From Deinococcus seoulensis (GTDB taxonomy: Bacteria; Deinococcota; Deinococci; Deinococcales; Deinococcaceae): a stretch of DNA of 64,000 nt. This document shows positions 9,263 to 20,722 of this stretch, one piece after another. A model generated the notes under the pieces. It made no database searches. It was not told the DNA's origin and worked only from the letters and a program-made list of their open reading frames with translations. A program made the position numbers and the translations under genes. Every line of letters starts with the position of its first letter. Within the stretch, counting starts at the first letter, position 1. Location: NCBI RefSeq assembly GCF_014648115.1, contig NZ_BMQM01000014.1, positions 1-64,000 of the forward strand. Reading direction: 5' to 3'.

Positions 9263-9302
9263 GCCAATCCGTCAGCCCCGGTGCCGTCAGGGCACTTCCT
9301 CC

Positions 9303-10508
<1,206 letters not shown>

Positions 10509-10527
10509 GCCGTCCACCCCAGCCTGT

Positions 10528-10555
10528 GCATTGTCGATCTGGGCATTGTCGGATC
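10528..10555. promoter_or_regulatory. Direct repeats in the pucR-type/hpaE divergent promoter
   Basis: GCATTGTCGATC (10528-10539) is repeated as GCATTGTCGGATC (10543-10555), a 15-base period. It lies immediately upstream of the regulator gene and about 125 bases before hpaE. A TATGAT -10-like hexamer for the regulator sits on the minus strand next to the second repeat. The spacing suits a regulator binding in tandem. The rest of the 10509-10680 gap holds no other visible element apart from the GGAGG site of hpaE. Confidence 0.4.
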
Positions 10556-10680
10556 ATACAAAAGCCCTTGTGGTTTCTGTGCATCACGCCGTTGAGCCTC
10601 TCGCCCGCGCGGGCCTACGCTGCGGGGAAGCACAACTCACGTTCCGGGCGCATCCCGACGCGCCCCTCTCTGGAGGGTTC

Positions 10681-12204
10681 ATGACCACCATTCCGTCCCC
10701 GTCCCCCGTGGACGCCCTGCACGACCGCCTGCGCGAGCCGCTGCGCCACTTCATCGGTGGCGAGTGGGTCAGCGCGCAGTCCGGCGACACCTTCGACTTC
10801 CACGCGCCCAGCGACAACCGCGTGCTGGGACAGGCCGCCAGTGGCGACGCGCGCGATATCGACCGCGCCGCGCAGGCCGCGCACGCCGCATTCCCCGCCT
10901 GGAAAGCCCTGAGCGGCAAGAAGCGCCGCGCGCTGCTGTACCGCGTCGCCGACCTGATTGAAGCCCGCGCGCACGACATTGCCGTGGCCGAGAGCACCGA
11001 TACCGGGCAGCCCATCCGCTTCATGAAGAGTGCCGCCGTGCGCGCCGCCGAGAACTTCCGCTTCTTCGCCGACCGCGCCGAGGGCGCCCAGGACGGCCTG
11101 AGCCTCCCCACCGACGGTTTCCTGAACTACACCGTCCGCCAGCCCATCGGGCCGGTCGGCGTGATCACCCCCTGGAACACGCCGTTCATGCTGAGTTCCT
11201 GGAAGATCGCGCCCGCCCTGGCCGCCGGGTGCACGGTCGTGCACAAACCCGCCGAGTGGAGCCCGGTGACCGCCACGATCCTCGCGGAGATCATGCACGA
11301 GGCGGGCATTCCCGCCGGGGTGGTGAACCTCGTGCACGGCTTCGGCGAGAGCGCCGGGAAGGCCCTGACCGAGCACCCGCTGATCCGCGCCATCGCGTTC
11401 ATCGGCGAGAGCCGCACCGGCAGTCTGATCCAGAAGCAGGGCGCGGACACCCTCAAACGCGTGCACCTCGAACTGGGCGGGAAGAACCCGGTCGTGGTGT
11501 TCGACGACGCCGACCTGGACAGGGCGCTGGACGCCGCGATCTTCATGATCTACTCCCTGAACGGACAGCGCTGCACGAGTTCCAGCCGCCTGCTCGTCCA
11601 GCGCGGCGTGCACGACCAGTTTGTCGAGCAGCTGGCCGCGCGCGTGGCGAACATCCGCGTGGGCGATCCGCTGGACCCCGCCACCGAGGTCGGCCCACTG
11701 ATCCACCCCCGGCAGTTCGAGAAGGTCTGCTCGTACTTCGACGCGGCCCGCGCGGACGGCGCGACCATCCGGGTGGGCGGCGAACGCATCGGGGACACCG
11801 GGAATTACGTGCGCCCCACCCTCTTTACCGACGCCCGCAACGACATGCGCATCGCCCAGGAGGAGATCTTCGGCCCGGTCCTGACCGTCATCCCGTTCGA
11901 CACGGACGGGGACGCCCTGCGGCTCGCGAACGACGTGCCGTACGGCCTCGCGGCGTACCTGTGGACGAACGACCTGACCCGCGCGCACACCTTCGCGCAC
12001 GGCCTGGACAGCGGCATGATCTGGGTGAACAGCGAGAACGTCCGCCACCTCCCCACCCCGTTCGGCGGCATGAAGGCCAGCGGCATCGGCCGCGACGGCG
12101 GCGACTACTCCTTCGACTTCTACATGGAAACGAAGAACGTCGCCATCAACCTGGGCGGCCACCGCGCCCAGCAGCTCGGGATGCCCAGCAACAAGGAGAA
12201 TTGA
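10681..12204 (+). CDS. hpaE: 5-carboxymethyl-2-hydroxymuconate semialdehyde dehydrogenase
   Basis: This 507-residue NAD-dependent aldehyde dehydrogenase oxidises the ring-cleavage product CHMS to 5-carboxymethyl-2-hydroxymuconate. The ALDH signatures are clear: [10 protein letters not shown] near the cofactor site, the Glu in LELGGKNP, and the nucleophilic Cys in [10 protein letters not shown]. The start at 10681 follows TGGAGGG at 10671. Assignment to HpaE rather than another ALDH rests on the operon, which encodes the rest of the homoprotocatechuate pathway. It is the first gene of a seven-gene transcription unit. Confidence 0.92.
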   Translation: MTTIPSPSPVDALHDRLREPLRHFIGGEWVSAQSGDTFDFHAPSDNRVLGQAASGDARDIDRAAQAAHAAFPAWKALSGKKRRALLYRVADLIEARAHDIAVAESTDTGQPIRFMKSAAVRAAENFRFFADRAEGAQDGLSLPTDGFLNYTVRQPIGPVGVITPWNTPFMLSSWKIAPALAAGCTVVHKPAEWSPVTATILAEIMHEAGIPAGVVNLVHGFGESAGKALTEHPLIRAIAFIGESRTGSLIQKQGADTLKRVHLELGGKNPVVVFDDADLDRALDAAIFMIYSLNGQRCTSSSRLLVQRGVHDQFVEQLAARVANIRVGDPLDPATEVGPLIHPRQFEKVCSYFDAARADGATIRVGGERIGDTGNYVRPTLFTDARNDMRIAQEEIFGPVLTVIPFDTDGDALRLANDVPYGLAAYLWTNDLTRAHTFAHGLDSGMIWVNSENVRHLPTPFGGMKASGIGRDGGDYSFDFYMETKNVAINLGGHRAQQLGMPSNKEN

Positions 12205-12205
12205 G

Positions 12206-13699
<1,494 letters not shown>

Positions 13700-13700
13700 C

Positions 13701-14669
13701 ATGCAGACGCCGAACACCATCCGCATCGCGCACGGCATCTTCTACGTCACCGACCTCGCCGCCTCCCGCCACTTCTACGTGGACCTGCTGGGCCTGAACG
13801 TCCTGCATGAGACCGACGGCGCCCTGTACCTGCGCGCCAACGAGGACCGCGAGTGGACGCTGAAACTCGAACTCGCGCCCGAGGCCGGCGTGAAGCACCT
13901 CGCCTACCGCGTGGGCACGGACGCCGACCTGGACGCCCTGACCGTGTTCCTGGACGCACAGGGTATTCCGTGGCGCTGGGAGACGGAACTCGACCGGCCG
14001 CGCCTGCTGCGCTTCCAGGACCCGTACGGCGTGCCCGTCGCGTTCTACGCTCAGTCCGTCAAGCACCCCTGGTTGCTGCAGGACTACCACCTGCACCGCG
14101 GCGCGGGCCTGCAACGCATCGACCACATCAACGTCATGACCCCGGACGTGGAAGGCGTGATGCGCTGGTACATGGACCACCTCGGCTTCCGCCTCAGCGA
14201 GTACACCGAGGACGACCACGGACGCATCTGGGCGGCCTGGATTCAGCGGCGCGGCAGCGTGCACGACCTCGCCCTGACCAACGGCATGGGGCCGAGGCTG
14301 CATCACTTCGCGTACTGGATGCCGGACATGGGGAGCATCATCCGCACCTGCGACATCCTCGCGGGCGCCCGCATGCCCGAACACATCGAACGCGGCCCCG
14401 GCCGCCACGGCGTCAGCAACGCATTCTTCCTGTACATCCGCGACCCCGACGGGCACCGCATCGAGCTGTACACCTGCGACTACCTGACCGTCGACCCGGA
14501 CTTCGAACCGATCCGCTGGTCGCTGAACGACCCGCGCCGCCAGACCCTCTGGGGCGCCAAAACCCCGAAAAGCTGGTTCGAGGAAGGCTCCCTGCTCGAA
14601 GCCTACGACGGCGGCTGGGTGCAGCCCCGCGAGAGCGACCTGAAAGGCCTGCCCGTCCACGTGATTTAA
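13701..14669 (+). CDS. hpaD: 3,4-dihydroxyphenylacetate 2,3-dioxygenase (type I extradiol)
   Basis: This 322-residue enzyme cleaves the ring of homoprotocatechuate. It belongs to the vicinal-oxygen-chelate (type I) extradiol dioxygenases, with two duplicated domains. The likely metal ligands are the His in RIDHINVMTPD, the His in LHHFAYWMPD and the Glu in HRIELYTCDY. This contrasts with E. coli HpaD, which is of the unrelated LigB-type; the type I form is that of Brevibacterium and Arthrobacter. The ATG comes 1 base after the hpaB stop, which indicates tight co-transcription. Confidence 0.93.
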   Translation: MQTPNTIRIAHGIFYVTDLAASRHFYVDLLGLNVLHETDGALYLRANEDREWTLKLELAPEAGVKHLAYRVGTDADLDALTVFLDAQGIPWRWETELDRPRLLRFQDPYGVPVAFYAQSVKHPWLLQDYHLHRGAGLQRIDHINVMTPDVEGVMRWYMDHLGFRLSEYTEDDHGRIWAAWIQRRGSVHDLALTNGMGPRLHHFAYWMPDMGSIIRTCDILAGARMPEHIERGPGRHGVSNAFFLYIRDPDGHRIELYTCDYLTVDPDFEPIRWSLNDPRRQTLWGAKTPKSWFEEGSLLEAYDGGWVQPRESDLKGLPVHVI

Positions 14670-14677
14670 GTTGAGTG

Positions 14678-14811
14678 AACCCCTCCGCCCCCTGACGGGG
14701 GCACCTCTGCTCCGCAGCTCTACGAGTCCCCTCGAAGGGGAGGCTAAAAAACTCTCCTGCGCGGTTTGGCTCCCCTCTAAGGGGAGCTGGCCGCGAAGCG
14801 GCCTGAGGGGT
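14678..14811. repeat. Intergenic hairpin repeat inside the hpa operon (family B)
   Basis: A 134-bp element is bounded by AACCCCTC (14678-14685) and GAGGGGT (14805-14811). It contains several internal palindromes, including CCCCTCGAAGGGG, GCTCCCCTCTAAGGGGAGC and GGCCGCGAAGCGGCC. A related element with the same ends and CAGCTCCCC core lies at 33306-33395. It resembles the small noncoding repeats of Deinococcus. It separates hpaD from hpaG in an otherwise overlapping operon, and could affect mRNA processing or attenuate the distal genes. Confidence 0.75.
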
Positions 14812-14847
14812 CCCCCCGCGACTCCGTTCCCAACCGAGGTTTCCCTG

Positions 14848-15633
14848 ATGAAAACTGCGAATTTTATGGCCCGAGGTCGTCAGCACCGTGGCGTGCTGCA
14901 AGGCGGCATGCTGATCGACGCGGCGGGTGAGGCGCACCGTCCGGACGAGGTGCAGTTCCTGCTGCCGGTGAATCCCGGGAAGGTGATCGCGCTGGCGCTG
15001 AACTACGCCGATCACAACGCGGAGCTGGGCTTCAAGACGCCGGAGGAGCCGGTGATGTTCCTGAAGCCGAACACGAGTCTGTTGCCGCACGGCGGGACGG
15101 TGGAGTACCCGCGTGGGGCGCAGTTCATGCACTACGAGGTGGAACTGGGCATCGTGATCGGCCGGGACGCGCGGCGCGTGAAGGTGAAGGACGCAGAAGA
15201 CTACATCGGCGGGTACACCATTGCGAACGATCTGGTGGTGCGTGATTACGTGAGCAACTACTACCGCCCGCCCATGCGTGCCAAGGGCTGGGATACCTTC
15301 GGGCCGCTGGGGCCGTACCTCGTGTCGGCGGACGAGGTGCCGGACCCCTACAACCTGGGTCTGCGCGCCTTCGTGAACGGCGAGCTGCGCCAGGAGGGCA
15401 ACACGCGCGACATGATCCTGCGCGGGCCGGAACTGATCGAGTTCATGAGCCGCTTCATGACCCTGCAGGCGGGCGACGTGATCCTGACCGGCACACCGAA
15501 AGGTGTGTCGCACGTGAAGCCGGGGGACGTGATGCGCCTGGAGATCGACGGGCTGGGCGCGCTGGAAAACCCGGTGGCCTGGGAGTCGGAGGATGCCGAA
15601 CCGCTGATCGCGCAGGAAGGGCAGCGGATCTGA
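14848..15633 (+). CDS. hpaG: FAH-family isomerase/decarboxylase of homoprotocatechuate catabolism
   Basis: This 261-residue fumarylacetoacetate-hydrolase-family enzyme is the decarboxylase/isomerase acting on 5-oxopent-3-ene-1,2,5-tricarboxylate in the hpa pathway. Family motifs are present: NYADHNAELG, the metal-binding HYEVELGIVIG, and ILTGTPKGVS near the C-terminus. E. coli HpaG is a tandem duplication of about 430 residues, whereas this protein is a single-domain version. I chose the ATG at 14848; the open frame reaches back to 14671 but only through the repeat element, which is not coding. The stop overlaps the next start (TGATG). Confidence 0.88.
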   Translation: MKTANFMARGRQHRGVLQGGMLIDAAGEAHRPDEVQFLLPVNPGKVIALALNYADHNAELGFKTPEEPVMFLKPNTSLLPHGGTVEYPRGAQFMHYEVELGIVIGRDARRVKVKDAEDYIGGYTIANDLVVRDYVSNYYRPPMRAKGWDTFGPLGPYLVSADEVPDPYNLGLRAFVNGELRQEGNTRDMILRGPELIEFMSRFMTLQAGDVILTGTPKGVSHVKPGDVMRLEIDGLGALENPVAWESEDAEPLIAQEGQRI

Positions 15634-16025
15634 TGCCGCACCTGACCGTCGAGTACACCGACAACCTGAATGCGCCGCGCGTGCCGGAGCTGCTGCGCGC
15701 CCTGAACGGGGTGCTGCTGGCCCGTCCGGACGTGTACCCGCCGGGCGGCATCCGCGCGCGCGCGCACCGCCTGACGGAGTACGTGGTGGCCGAGGGCGCG
15801 CATGACGACGCGTTCGTGCACGTCACCCTGAAGATCGCCGCCGGGCGCAGCGAGACCGTGAAGGCCGAGACGGGCGCGGCGCTGTTCGAGGTGCTGAAAA
15901 ACCACTTCGCGGCGGACTTCGAGTCCCGCTTCCTGGCCCTGTCGCTGGAGATCGCGGAGTTCAGCGAGGCCGGGACCTTCAAGCACAACAACATCCACGC
16001 CCGCTACCGCAGGGAGCAGGCATGA
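15633..16025 (+). CDS. hpaF: 5-carboxymethyl-2-hydroxymuconate delta-isomerase
   Basis: This 130-residue trimeric isomerase converts 5-carboxymethyl-2-hydroxymuconate to its oxo tautomer. It has the tautomerase-like N-terminus Met-Pro ([12 protein letters not shown]); after removal of Met, Pro1 is the catalytic base. Length and the C-terminal HNNIHAR region fit HpaF/CHMI. It overlaps hpaG by 1 base and hpaH by 4 bases (ATGA). Confidence 0.92.
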   Translation: MPHLTVEYTDNLNAPRVPELLRALNGVLLARPDVYPPGGIRARAHRLTEYVVAEGAHDDAFVHVTLKIAAGRSETVKAETGAALFEVLKNHFAADFESRFLALSLEIAEFSEAGTFKHNNIHARYRREQA

Positions 16026-16834
16026 CGGGCCTCTCTGACGCGCAGGTGCAGGACGCCGCGCGCCGCCTGCACGCCGCCGAGCAGACCCGCACGCCCATGC
16101 GGCAGCTGTCCGGCCAGTACCCCGGCCTGACCATCGCAGACGCATACCGCGTTCAGGACGCCTGGGTGAGCCACAAGCTCACGCAGGGCCGCCGGGTGAT
16201 CGGGCACAAGATCGGCCTGACGTCGCGCGCCATGCAGCAGGCCGTGAACATCGACGAACCCGACTACGGCACCCTGCTGGACGACATGGTGTTCAGCGAG
16301 TTGCAACCCATCCCGTCCGGGCGGTTCATCGTGCCGCGCGTGGAGGTGGAACTGGCGTTCATCCTCGGCAAGGACCTGCGCGGGCCGAACGTGACGGTCA
16401 TGGACGTGCTGGACGCCACGCGCTGGGTGGTCCCCGCCGCCGAGATCATCGACGCGCGCATCGAACGGGTGGACCGCGAGACCGGCGCGACCCGGAAGGT
16501 GACGGACACCATCAGCGACAACGCCGCGAACGCCGGGATCGTCCTGGGCGGGCGGCCCGTGCGGCCTACCGATGTGGACCTGCGCTGGGTGGGCGCGCTG
16601 CTGTTCCGCAACGGCGTGATCGAGGAGACCGGCGTGGCGGCCGGCGTGCTGAACCACCCGGCCGAGGGCGTGGCGTGGCTCGCCAACCGTCTCGCGCCGC
16701 ATGGCGTGACGCTGCGGGCAGGGGAGACGGTGCTGGCCGGGTCGTTCGTGCGCCCGGTGGACGCCGCGCCCGGCGACATCTTCCACGCGGATTACGGCCC
16801 GCTGGGCAGCGTGACCCTGAGGTTCGCGCGGTGA
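16022..16834 (+). CDS. hpaH: 2-oxo-hept-4-ene-1,7-dioate hydratase
   Basis: This 270-residue hydratase adds water to 2-oxohept-4-ene-1,7-dioate to give 4-hydroxy-2-oxoheptanedioate. It aligns by eye with E. coli HpaH over its full length, including [23 protein letters not shown], the metal-ligand segment [12 protein letters not shown] and [15 protein letters not shown]. The start overlaps the hpaF stop (ATGA) and the stop overlaps the hpaI GTG (GTGA). Confidence 0.95.
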   Translation: MTGLSDAQVQDAARRLHAAEQTRTPMRQLSGQYPGLTIADAYRVQDAWVSHKLTQGRRVIGHKIGLTSRAMQQAVNIDEPDYGTLLDDMVFSELQPIPSGRFIVPRVEVELAFILGKDLRGPNVTVMDVLDATRWVVPAAEIIDARIERVDRETGATRKVTDTISDNAANAGIVLGGRPVRPTDVDLRWVGALLFRNGVIEETGVAAGVLNHPAEGVAWLANRLAPHGVTLRAGETVLAGSFVRPVDAAPGDIFHADYGPLGSVTLRFAR

Positions 16835-17622
16835 GCGCCCCCGACCTGCACAACCCCCTGAAGGCGGCCCTGGCGCGCGGGGAGTTCCAGCTGGGCCTGT
16901 GGCTGGCGCTGGCCGACCCGTACAGCGCCGAGATCATCGCCGGGGCGGGCTTCGACTGGCTGCTGATCGACGGCGAACACGCGCCGAACGACGTGCGCAG
17001 CACCCTTCTGGTGCTCCAGGCCCTCGCGGCGTACCCGGTGATGCCCATCGTGCGGCCTCCCATCGGGCAGACGCACCTGCTCAAGCAGTACCTCGACCTG
17101 GGCGTGCAGACGCTGCTGATTCCCATGGTGGAAAGCGGCGCGCAGGCCCGCGACCTCGTCGCCGCGACCCGCTACCCGCCGCGCGGTGTGCGGGGCGTGG
17201 GCAGCGCGATTGCCCGTGTCTCGCGCTGGAATGCCGTGCCGGACTACCTGCACCGCGCCGACGAGCAGGTGTGCCTGCTGGTGCAGGTCGAGAGCGCCGC
17301 CGGACTCGCCGCGCTGGACGACATCCTGGCCGTCGAGGGCGTGGACGGCGTATTCATCGGCCCGGCGGACCTGAGCGCCAGCCTGGGCCACCTCGGGAAC
17401 CCCGCGCACCCGGACGTGCAGGCCGCGATCCTCGACGCGGTCAGGCGCACCCGCACGGCCGGGAAGGCGGCAGGCATCCTCTGCACCGAGGCTCAGGTGC
17501 CGCACTACCGCGCGGCGGGCTGCACGTTCATCGCAGCGGGCGTGGACACCACCCTCCTGGCCCGCGCCGCCCGCGACCTGGCCGGGCGATTCCAGTCCGA
17601 CACCGGCCAGGACGTGTACTGA
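16831..17622 (+). CDS. hpaI: 4-hydroxy-2-oxoheptanedioate aldolase
   Basis: This 263-residue class II aldolase splits 4-hydroxy-2-oxoheptanedioate into pyruvate and succinate semialdehyde, the last step of the operon. Signatures are [28 protein letters not shown] with the metal-binding Glu, and [14 protein letters not shown] with the second ligand Asp. The GTG start at 16831 overlaps the hpaH stop. The hpaI stop codon itself lies in the left arm of a 19-bp palindrome shared with the convergent toxin gene. No succinate-semialdehyde dehydrogenase is seen in the window. Confidence 0.94.
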   Translation: MSAPDLHNPLKAALARGEFQLGLWLALADPYSAEIIAGAGFDWLLIDGEHAPNDVRSTLLVLQALAAYPVMPIVRPPIGQTHLLKQYLDLGVQTLLIPMVESGAQARDLVAATRYPPRGVRGVGSAIARVSRWNAVPDYLHRADEQVCLLVQVESAAGLAALDDILAVEGVDGVFIGPADLSASLGHLGNPAHPDVQAAILDAVRRTRTAGKAAGILCTEAQVPHYRAAGCTFIAAGVDTTLLARAARDLAGRFQSDTGQDVY

Positions 17623-17638
17623 CACGGAGTCCTTATCA
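17620..17638. repeat. Minimal stop-codon palindrome between hpaI and mazF-type gene
   Basis: TGACACGGAGTCCTTATCA is an imperfect palindrome (7 of 9 arm positions pair). The first three bases are the hpaI stop and the last three, read on the minus strand, are the toxin stop. It is the smallest form of a family seen at 21686, 23378, 39793, 41074 and 60021. It could act as a bidirectional terminator, though it lacks a T run. Confidence 0.7.
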
Positions 17639-18013
17639 GAGGCTCAGGATGCTGCGGAGCGCGGTGTGGACAGGCGCGTACTCGGTGGTCGTCAGGGTGT
17701 TCAGGCGCCTTGCGACCTGACCGGCGTCGAGTGCGCGCAACTGGTCGGTGAGGACGACTGAATCGACCGGCAGACCACCGGCGCCAGCGGGGAGGATGGG
17801 GTAGAGGCCGGGGGCTGCACTGGCCCACGGTTGCCCCCGGTGGGTCGTCACTGGAACCACCAGGATCATCGGGTACCGGTCGGTGCCGGCGCGCTGCGGC
17901 AGACCGACAACCACGGCAGGACGGTACCCTTCCTGCTCGCGGCCGTTCGGGACCTGCTGTGGCAGCCGGGCAACAATCACGTCCCCGGGTTTGAGGGCGA
18001 CCGATCCGCTCAA
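17636..18013 (-). CDS. PemK/MazF-family toxin (endoribonuclease)
   Basis: This 125-residue protein belongs to the MazF/PemK mRNA interferase family: a start near LKPGDVIVARLP, YRPAVVVG in the core strand, and VVPVTTH. These are the usual SH3-like barrel strands. I place the start at the TTG at 18013, which overlaps the antitoxin stop as TTGA; no ATG or GTG fits, and a longer frame to 18136 would bury half the antitoxin gene. Poor TTG initiation after coupling would keep toxin below antitoxin. Antitoxin precedes toxin, the usual order. Confidence 0.85.
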   Translation of the reverse strand: MSGSVALKPGDVIVARLPQQVPNGREQEGYRPAVVVGLPQRAGTDRYPMILVVPVTTHRGQPWASAAPGLYPILPAGAGGLPVDSVVLTDQLRALDAGQVARRLNTLTTTEYAPVHTALRSILSL

Positions 18014-18387
18014 TGTTCCGCCGCGATTTCGCCGCTGGCCGTGACGTGTACCGCCTTGCCCAGGGTGAGGGGGTCGACTCCGCCCCAGTCGTAGGGTTCT
18101 TCGTCGGCGAGGCGTGACAGGTCGGCTGTCTGCCATGAGGTGTCTTCGGCACTGCGGGTTTCCACGATGGCGATCAGGTCGTTCGGCGTGACGTCTTCGC
18201 CCGTGACGCGCCGTAGTCCGGCGATCACCTGAGAGAGGACATCGAAGCTGACCGACTGGGGTGTCTCTTCAGCGGCGAGTCGGTAGATCGTTGCCTGCCG
18301 CATTTCGGGAAGGGCTTTCGCCAGCCTGTACGGCGTGATCCCGTGGGCCTGGAGGTAGGCTCTGAGTTTCCACTGTGCCTGCATCAT
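18010..18387 (-). CDS. XRE-like helix-turn-helix antitoxin
   Basis: This protein of about 125 residues has a helix-turn-helix at residues 10-50 (YLQAHGITPYRLAKAL, then RQATIYRLAA) and an acidic C-terminal tail suited to binding the toxin. It is the cognate antitoxin and probably the autorepressor. Two Met codons at 18387 and 18384 are candidate starts. No ribosome-binding site precedes them, but a TATGCT hexamer ends six bases before the ATG, which suggests a leaderless transcript, common in Deinococcus. A longer frame back to 18465 would cover the putative operator. Confidence 0.82.
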   Translation of the reverse strand: MMQAQWKLRAYLQAHGITPYRLAKALPEMRQATIYRLAAEETPQSVSFDVLSQVIAGLRRVTGEDVTPNDLIAIVETRSAEDTSWQTADLSRLADEEPYDWGGVDPLTLGKAVHVTASGEIAAEH

Positions 18388-18400
18388 AGGAGAAGCATAC

Positions 18401-18428
18401 TCTGGAGTACCTGTCAGGAGGAGTACTC
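18401..18428. promoter_or_regulatory. Candidate autoregulatory operator of the toxin-antitoxin pair
   Basis: Just upstream of the antitoxin start are repeated GGAGTAC words (18404-18410 and 18420-18426). The second sits in the perfect palindrome GAGTACTC (18421-18428). The location overlaps the probable promoter, as expected for an antitoxin-bound operator. Binding is inferred only. Confidence 0.4.
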
Positions 18429-18557
18429 TTGAGCGTACTATCGCCGAATGCAGGTAGGCAGGCACCGAGGCGGGACGCGCCTGATCAAGCCCGGCTCCCC
18501 TGCAGAACCCGGCTGTTGAGGTCGCGATGATGTGGCGGGTGACCCCGAACTGTGACG

Positions 18558-18604
18558 TGAGGGAGGGGAGAAGTGACCTGAACCGGCACTCCTCCCCTCC
18601 CTCA
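18558..18604. terminator. Long G/C-rich hairpin downstream of the vWA gene
   Basis: A 13-bp perfect stem (18558-18570 with 18592-18604) encloses a 21-base loop, 17 bases beyond the stop of the vWA gene. It lies between that gene and the antitoxin promoter. There is no T run, so it may insulate transcription or stabilise the 3' end rather than act as a classical terminator. The rest of 18429-18557 shows nothing recognisable. Confidence 0.55.
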
Positions 18605-18621
18605 TGCGTCGTGTGCCGTGG

Positions 18622-19875
18622 TCAGAGTTCGGGTTTGCTGCGGCGGACGTTGTAGCTCTGGCTGGCGGCGCGTTTGCGGGCCAGGAGCTCGTCGGTGGCG
18701 AAGTCCTGGTCGAGGCTGAGGAGTTCGTCCACGTCGCTCTGCAACCCGTGCAGGTGCAGGGCGCTCAGGCGCTGGCTCTCGCGGGTCAGGGTGGTGCGGG
18801 ACTGCTGGATGTTTCCGGCGGCGGCGTACGCGACGGCCTGCTCGCGGACGCGGGCGGCGCGCAGGCGTTCGGCGGCCAGGGCCACGCGGGGGTCGTCGGG
18901 CAGCGCGGCGTACGAATCGGCGTCCAAGACCGGGAGGGTCAGTTGCGCGCGGAGGGTCTGCCGGAGGCTCTGCCGGTCGTTCCAGGCGAGGCGTACGCGG
19001 GTCACGCCGGTGGCGGGCGCGGCGCTCTGCGCGGGCACGTGCAGCGTCAGGACGAGATCGAGCGGCTGTCCGGCCTTCAGGTTCGGGAGTTGCCAGCGGC
19101 CGTACGAATTGCGGGGCAGGTCGTTCAGTACGTCGCAGCGCAGGCTGCCGAGCGCCGGGTTGGGTTCGATGCCCAGGCTGACGGTCTGCCCGGTGGTGCG
19201 GGTCAGGCCCTGCAACTCGGCGCTGAAGAACGCGGGGAGGCCTTCCTCGTTCTCGATGTGTTCGTAGTTGCCGTCCCCGGCGTCGGCCATGGCCTGCAGC
19301 AGCGTCTCGTCGTAGTGGCGGCCCAGGCCGACGGTGCTGGTGCTGACGCCGCGCGCGGTGAGGCCCCGGACGTGCTGCGCGATCACGTCGGTGCGGGTCT
19401 CGCCGGCGTTGGCCTGCCCGTCGCTGAGGATCAGGACGCGGTTGAGGGCCTGCGGGTCGAGGTGCTGCGCGGTCAGCATGGCGCCTTCGAGCCAGCCGCC
19501 GTACAGGTTGGTGCTGCCCCGGTCCGTGACGCCTTCCACGGCGCGGCACAGGGTTTCGGGGTCCGTGACGTGCTGCGGGGCGATGACGGTGTCGATGGAG
19601 TCGTCGAACGCGACGACGCTGACGCGGTCGTGGGGTTGCATCAGGCGGATGGCGGTCTGCGTGGCGCGGCGGGCCATCTCGATGGGCTGGCCGCTCATGG
19701 AGCCGCTGCGGTCGATGATGAACGACAGGTTCAGCGGGGGCCGCGTGCCGTTGCCGCTGGGGGCGGGGGCCGGGTGGACGCGCAGCAGGACGGTCAGTTC
19801 GCTGTCCTGTCCGGCGGGCAGGGCGGCGCGCAGGGGCAGGAGTTCGAGGGTGGGCATCTGGGGGAGGTGGGTCAT
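18622..19875 (-). CDS. von Willebrand factor A domain protein
   Basis: This 417-residue protein contains a vWA domain at about residues 45-215 with an intact metal-ion-dependent adhesion site: DRSGS, the Thr-like position in DRGSTNLYGG, and SDGQANAG. Metal-dependent protein binding is therefore likely. There is no signal peptide or membrane segment, so it is cytoplasmic. The C-terminal third is helical, with many Arg/Ala repeats. The start is the ATG at 19875, preceded by AGGAG. The upstream MerR gene, and a MerR-type palindrome in between, suggest regulation by that MerR protein. No chaperone or MoxR ATPase partner is visible. Confidence 0.88.
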   Translation of the reverse strand: MTHLPQMPTLELLPLRAALPAGQDSELTVLLRVHPAPAPSGNGTRPPLNLSFIIDRSGSMSGQPIEMARRATQTAIRLMQPHDRVSVVAFDDSIDTVIAPQHVTDPETLCRAVEGVTDRGSTNLYGGWLEGAMLTAQHLDPQALNRVLILSDGQANAGETRTDVIAQHVRGLTARGVSTSTVGLGRHYDETLLQAMADAGDGNYEHIENEEGLPAFFSAELQGLTRTTGQTVSLGIEPNPALGSLRCDVLNDLPRNSYGRWQLPNLKAGQPLDLVLTLHVPAQSAAPATGVTRVRLAWNDRQSLRQTLRAQLTLPVLDADSYAALPDDPRVALAAERLRAARVREQAVAYAAAGNIQQSRTTLTRESQRLSALHLHGLQSDVDELLSLDQDFATDELLARKRAASQSYNVRRSKPEL

Positions 19876-19975
19876 GGCGGGCTCCTGTGGGTGCAGAGGG
19901 GGATCCACCGGCCGGTCAGGGTCGGGTGGCGTGTGGTGCGGGCCGGGCTGGGTGGAACTGAAACAAGTCTGACAC

Positions 19976-19993
19976 TGACAACAGTAATTGTCA
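19976..19993. promoter_or_regulatory. MerR-type operator/promoter upstream of the vWA gene
   Basis: TGACAA-CAGTAA-TTGTCA is an 18-bp region with perfect 6-bp arms. On the minus strand it contains TTGACA, which could be the -35 hexamer of the vWA promoter, so the regulator would bind over the promoter as MerR proteins do. A degenerate copy (TGACAA with GTGGCA) lies at 20753-20770 before the MerR gene itself. Confidence 0.55.
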
Positions 19994-20047
19994 ACAGTCT
20001 AGGTTGTGTTCATTCTCTCGCCTGCACCTACCCGCAGTGTCACCCGC

Positions 20048-20722
20048 CTACGCGTCATCCCCTGACGCGCCCCGCTGCCGCCGCTGCACGTCACTCAGTG
20101 ACTCGCGCACCTCACCCAGCAACTCGTCCCAGTCCGCCTCGTCACGCGGCCAGCGGAACCGCTCTCCCACCAGCACCTCCAGCCCACTGCGCACCAGCAC
20201 CTGCGACCGCACCTGCACCGACCGCGCCGCCCGCCGCTCCGGCACCGCCCGCGCCGTCAGTTCCGGCGGCCGTATGTTCAGGCTCTCGGTCACCCCAGTG
20301 CCCCGCAACCTCATGAGGTACTCCATCGCCGCCCCGCCCTGAACAGAACGGCGTGCCTGACTTCCCACCACCACGGCCTCGTGCTGGCCCGCCTCCGCGC
20401 CCCACTGCGCCAGCCGCTCCAGATCCGCCTCCGACCGGCCCGACAGCGCCGCGAACAGCGCCTTCCCGCTCAGACCGTCCGCCATCAGGCGCCGCAACGC
20501 CAGCAGGTGCAGCAGGTGCAGGCGGTCATACCGCGCCTCACGGCCCTCCCGGCGCGGCGCCGGAAGTAACCCCGACGTGGTGTAATGCCGCACCAGCCGC
20601 GCATTCACCTCATCCTTCGGCCGCCCCGCGCGGTCCTCGGGCAGCAGGCGCGACAACCACACGTTCGCCTCCGCGACGAACTCGTCGATTCCGCCCACCC
20701 AGTCCTGCGCGATTCCCAGCAT
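20048..20722 (-). CDS. MerR-family transcriptional regulator
   Basis: This 224-residue regulator has a MerR-type winged helix at about residues 30-90 (VNARLVRHYTTSGLLPAP, followed by ARYDRLHLLHLLALRRL). No cysteine cluster for metal sensing is apparent in the C-terminal half, so the signal is unknown. It lies upstream of, and in the same direction as, the vWA gene, with a palindrome of MerR type between them. The start is the first ATG of the frame; the HTH begins late, leaving an N-terminal extension of about 30 residues that is unusual for MerR. Confidence 0.85.
   Translation of the reverse strand: MLGIAQDWVGGIDEFVAEANVWLSRLLPEDRAGRPKDEVNARLVRHYTTSGLLPAPRREGREARYDRLHLLHLLALRRLMADGLSGKALFAALSGRSEADLERLAQWGAEAGQHEAVVVGSQARRSVQGGAAMEYLMRLRGTGVTESLNIRPPELTARAVPERRAARSVQVRSQVLVRSGLEVLVGERFRWPRDEADWDELLGEVRESLSDVQRRQRGASGDDA

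Noticed and set aside
14671..14847. Upstream extension of the hpaG reading frame
   Set aside because: The extra codons are the hairpin repeat element read in frame; hpaG homologues start at the later Met.
18014..18136. Longer start for the MazF/PemK toxin
   Set aside because: It would add an Arg-rich segment antisense in composition and overlap the antitoxin by over 120 bases. The TTGA overlap is the more natural start.
18622..19875. vWA gene as part of the Ter (TerY) system
   Set aside because: It lies 35 kb from the Ter-type operon, is linked to a MerR gene, and lacks TerY-specific features I could point to.
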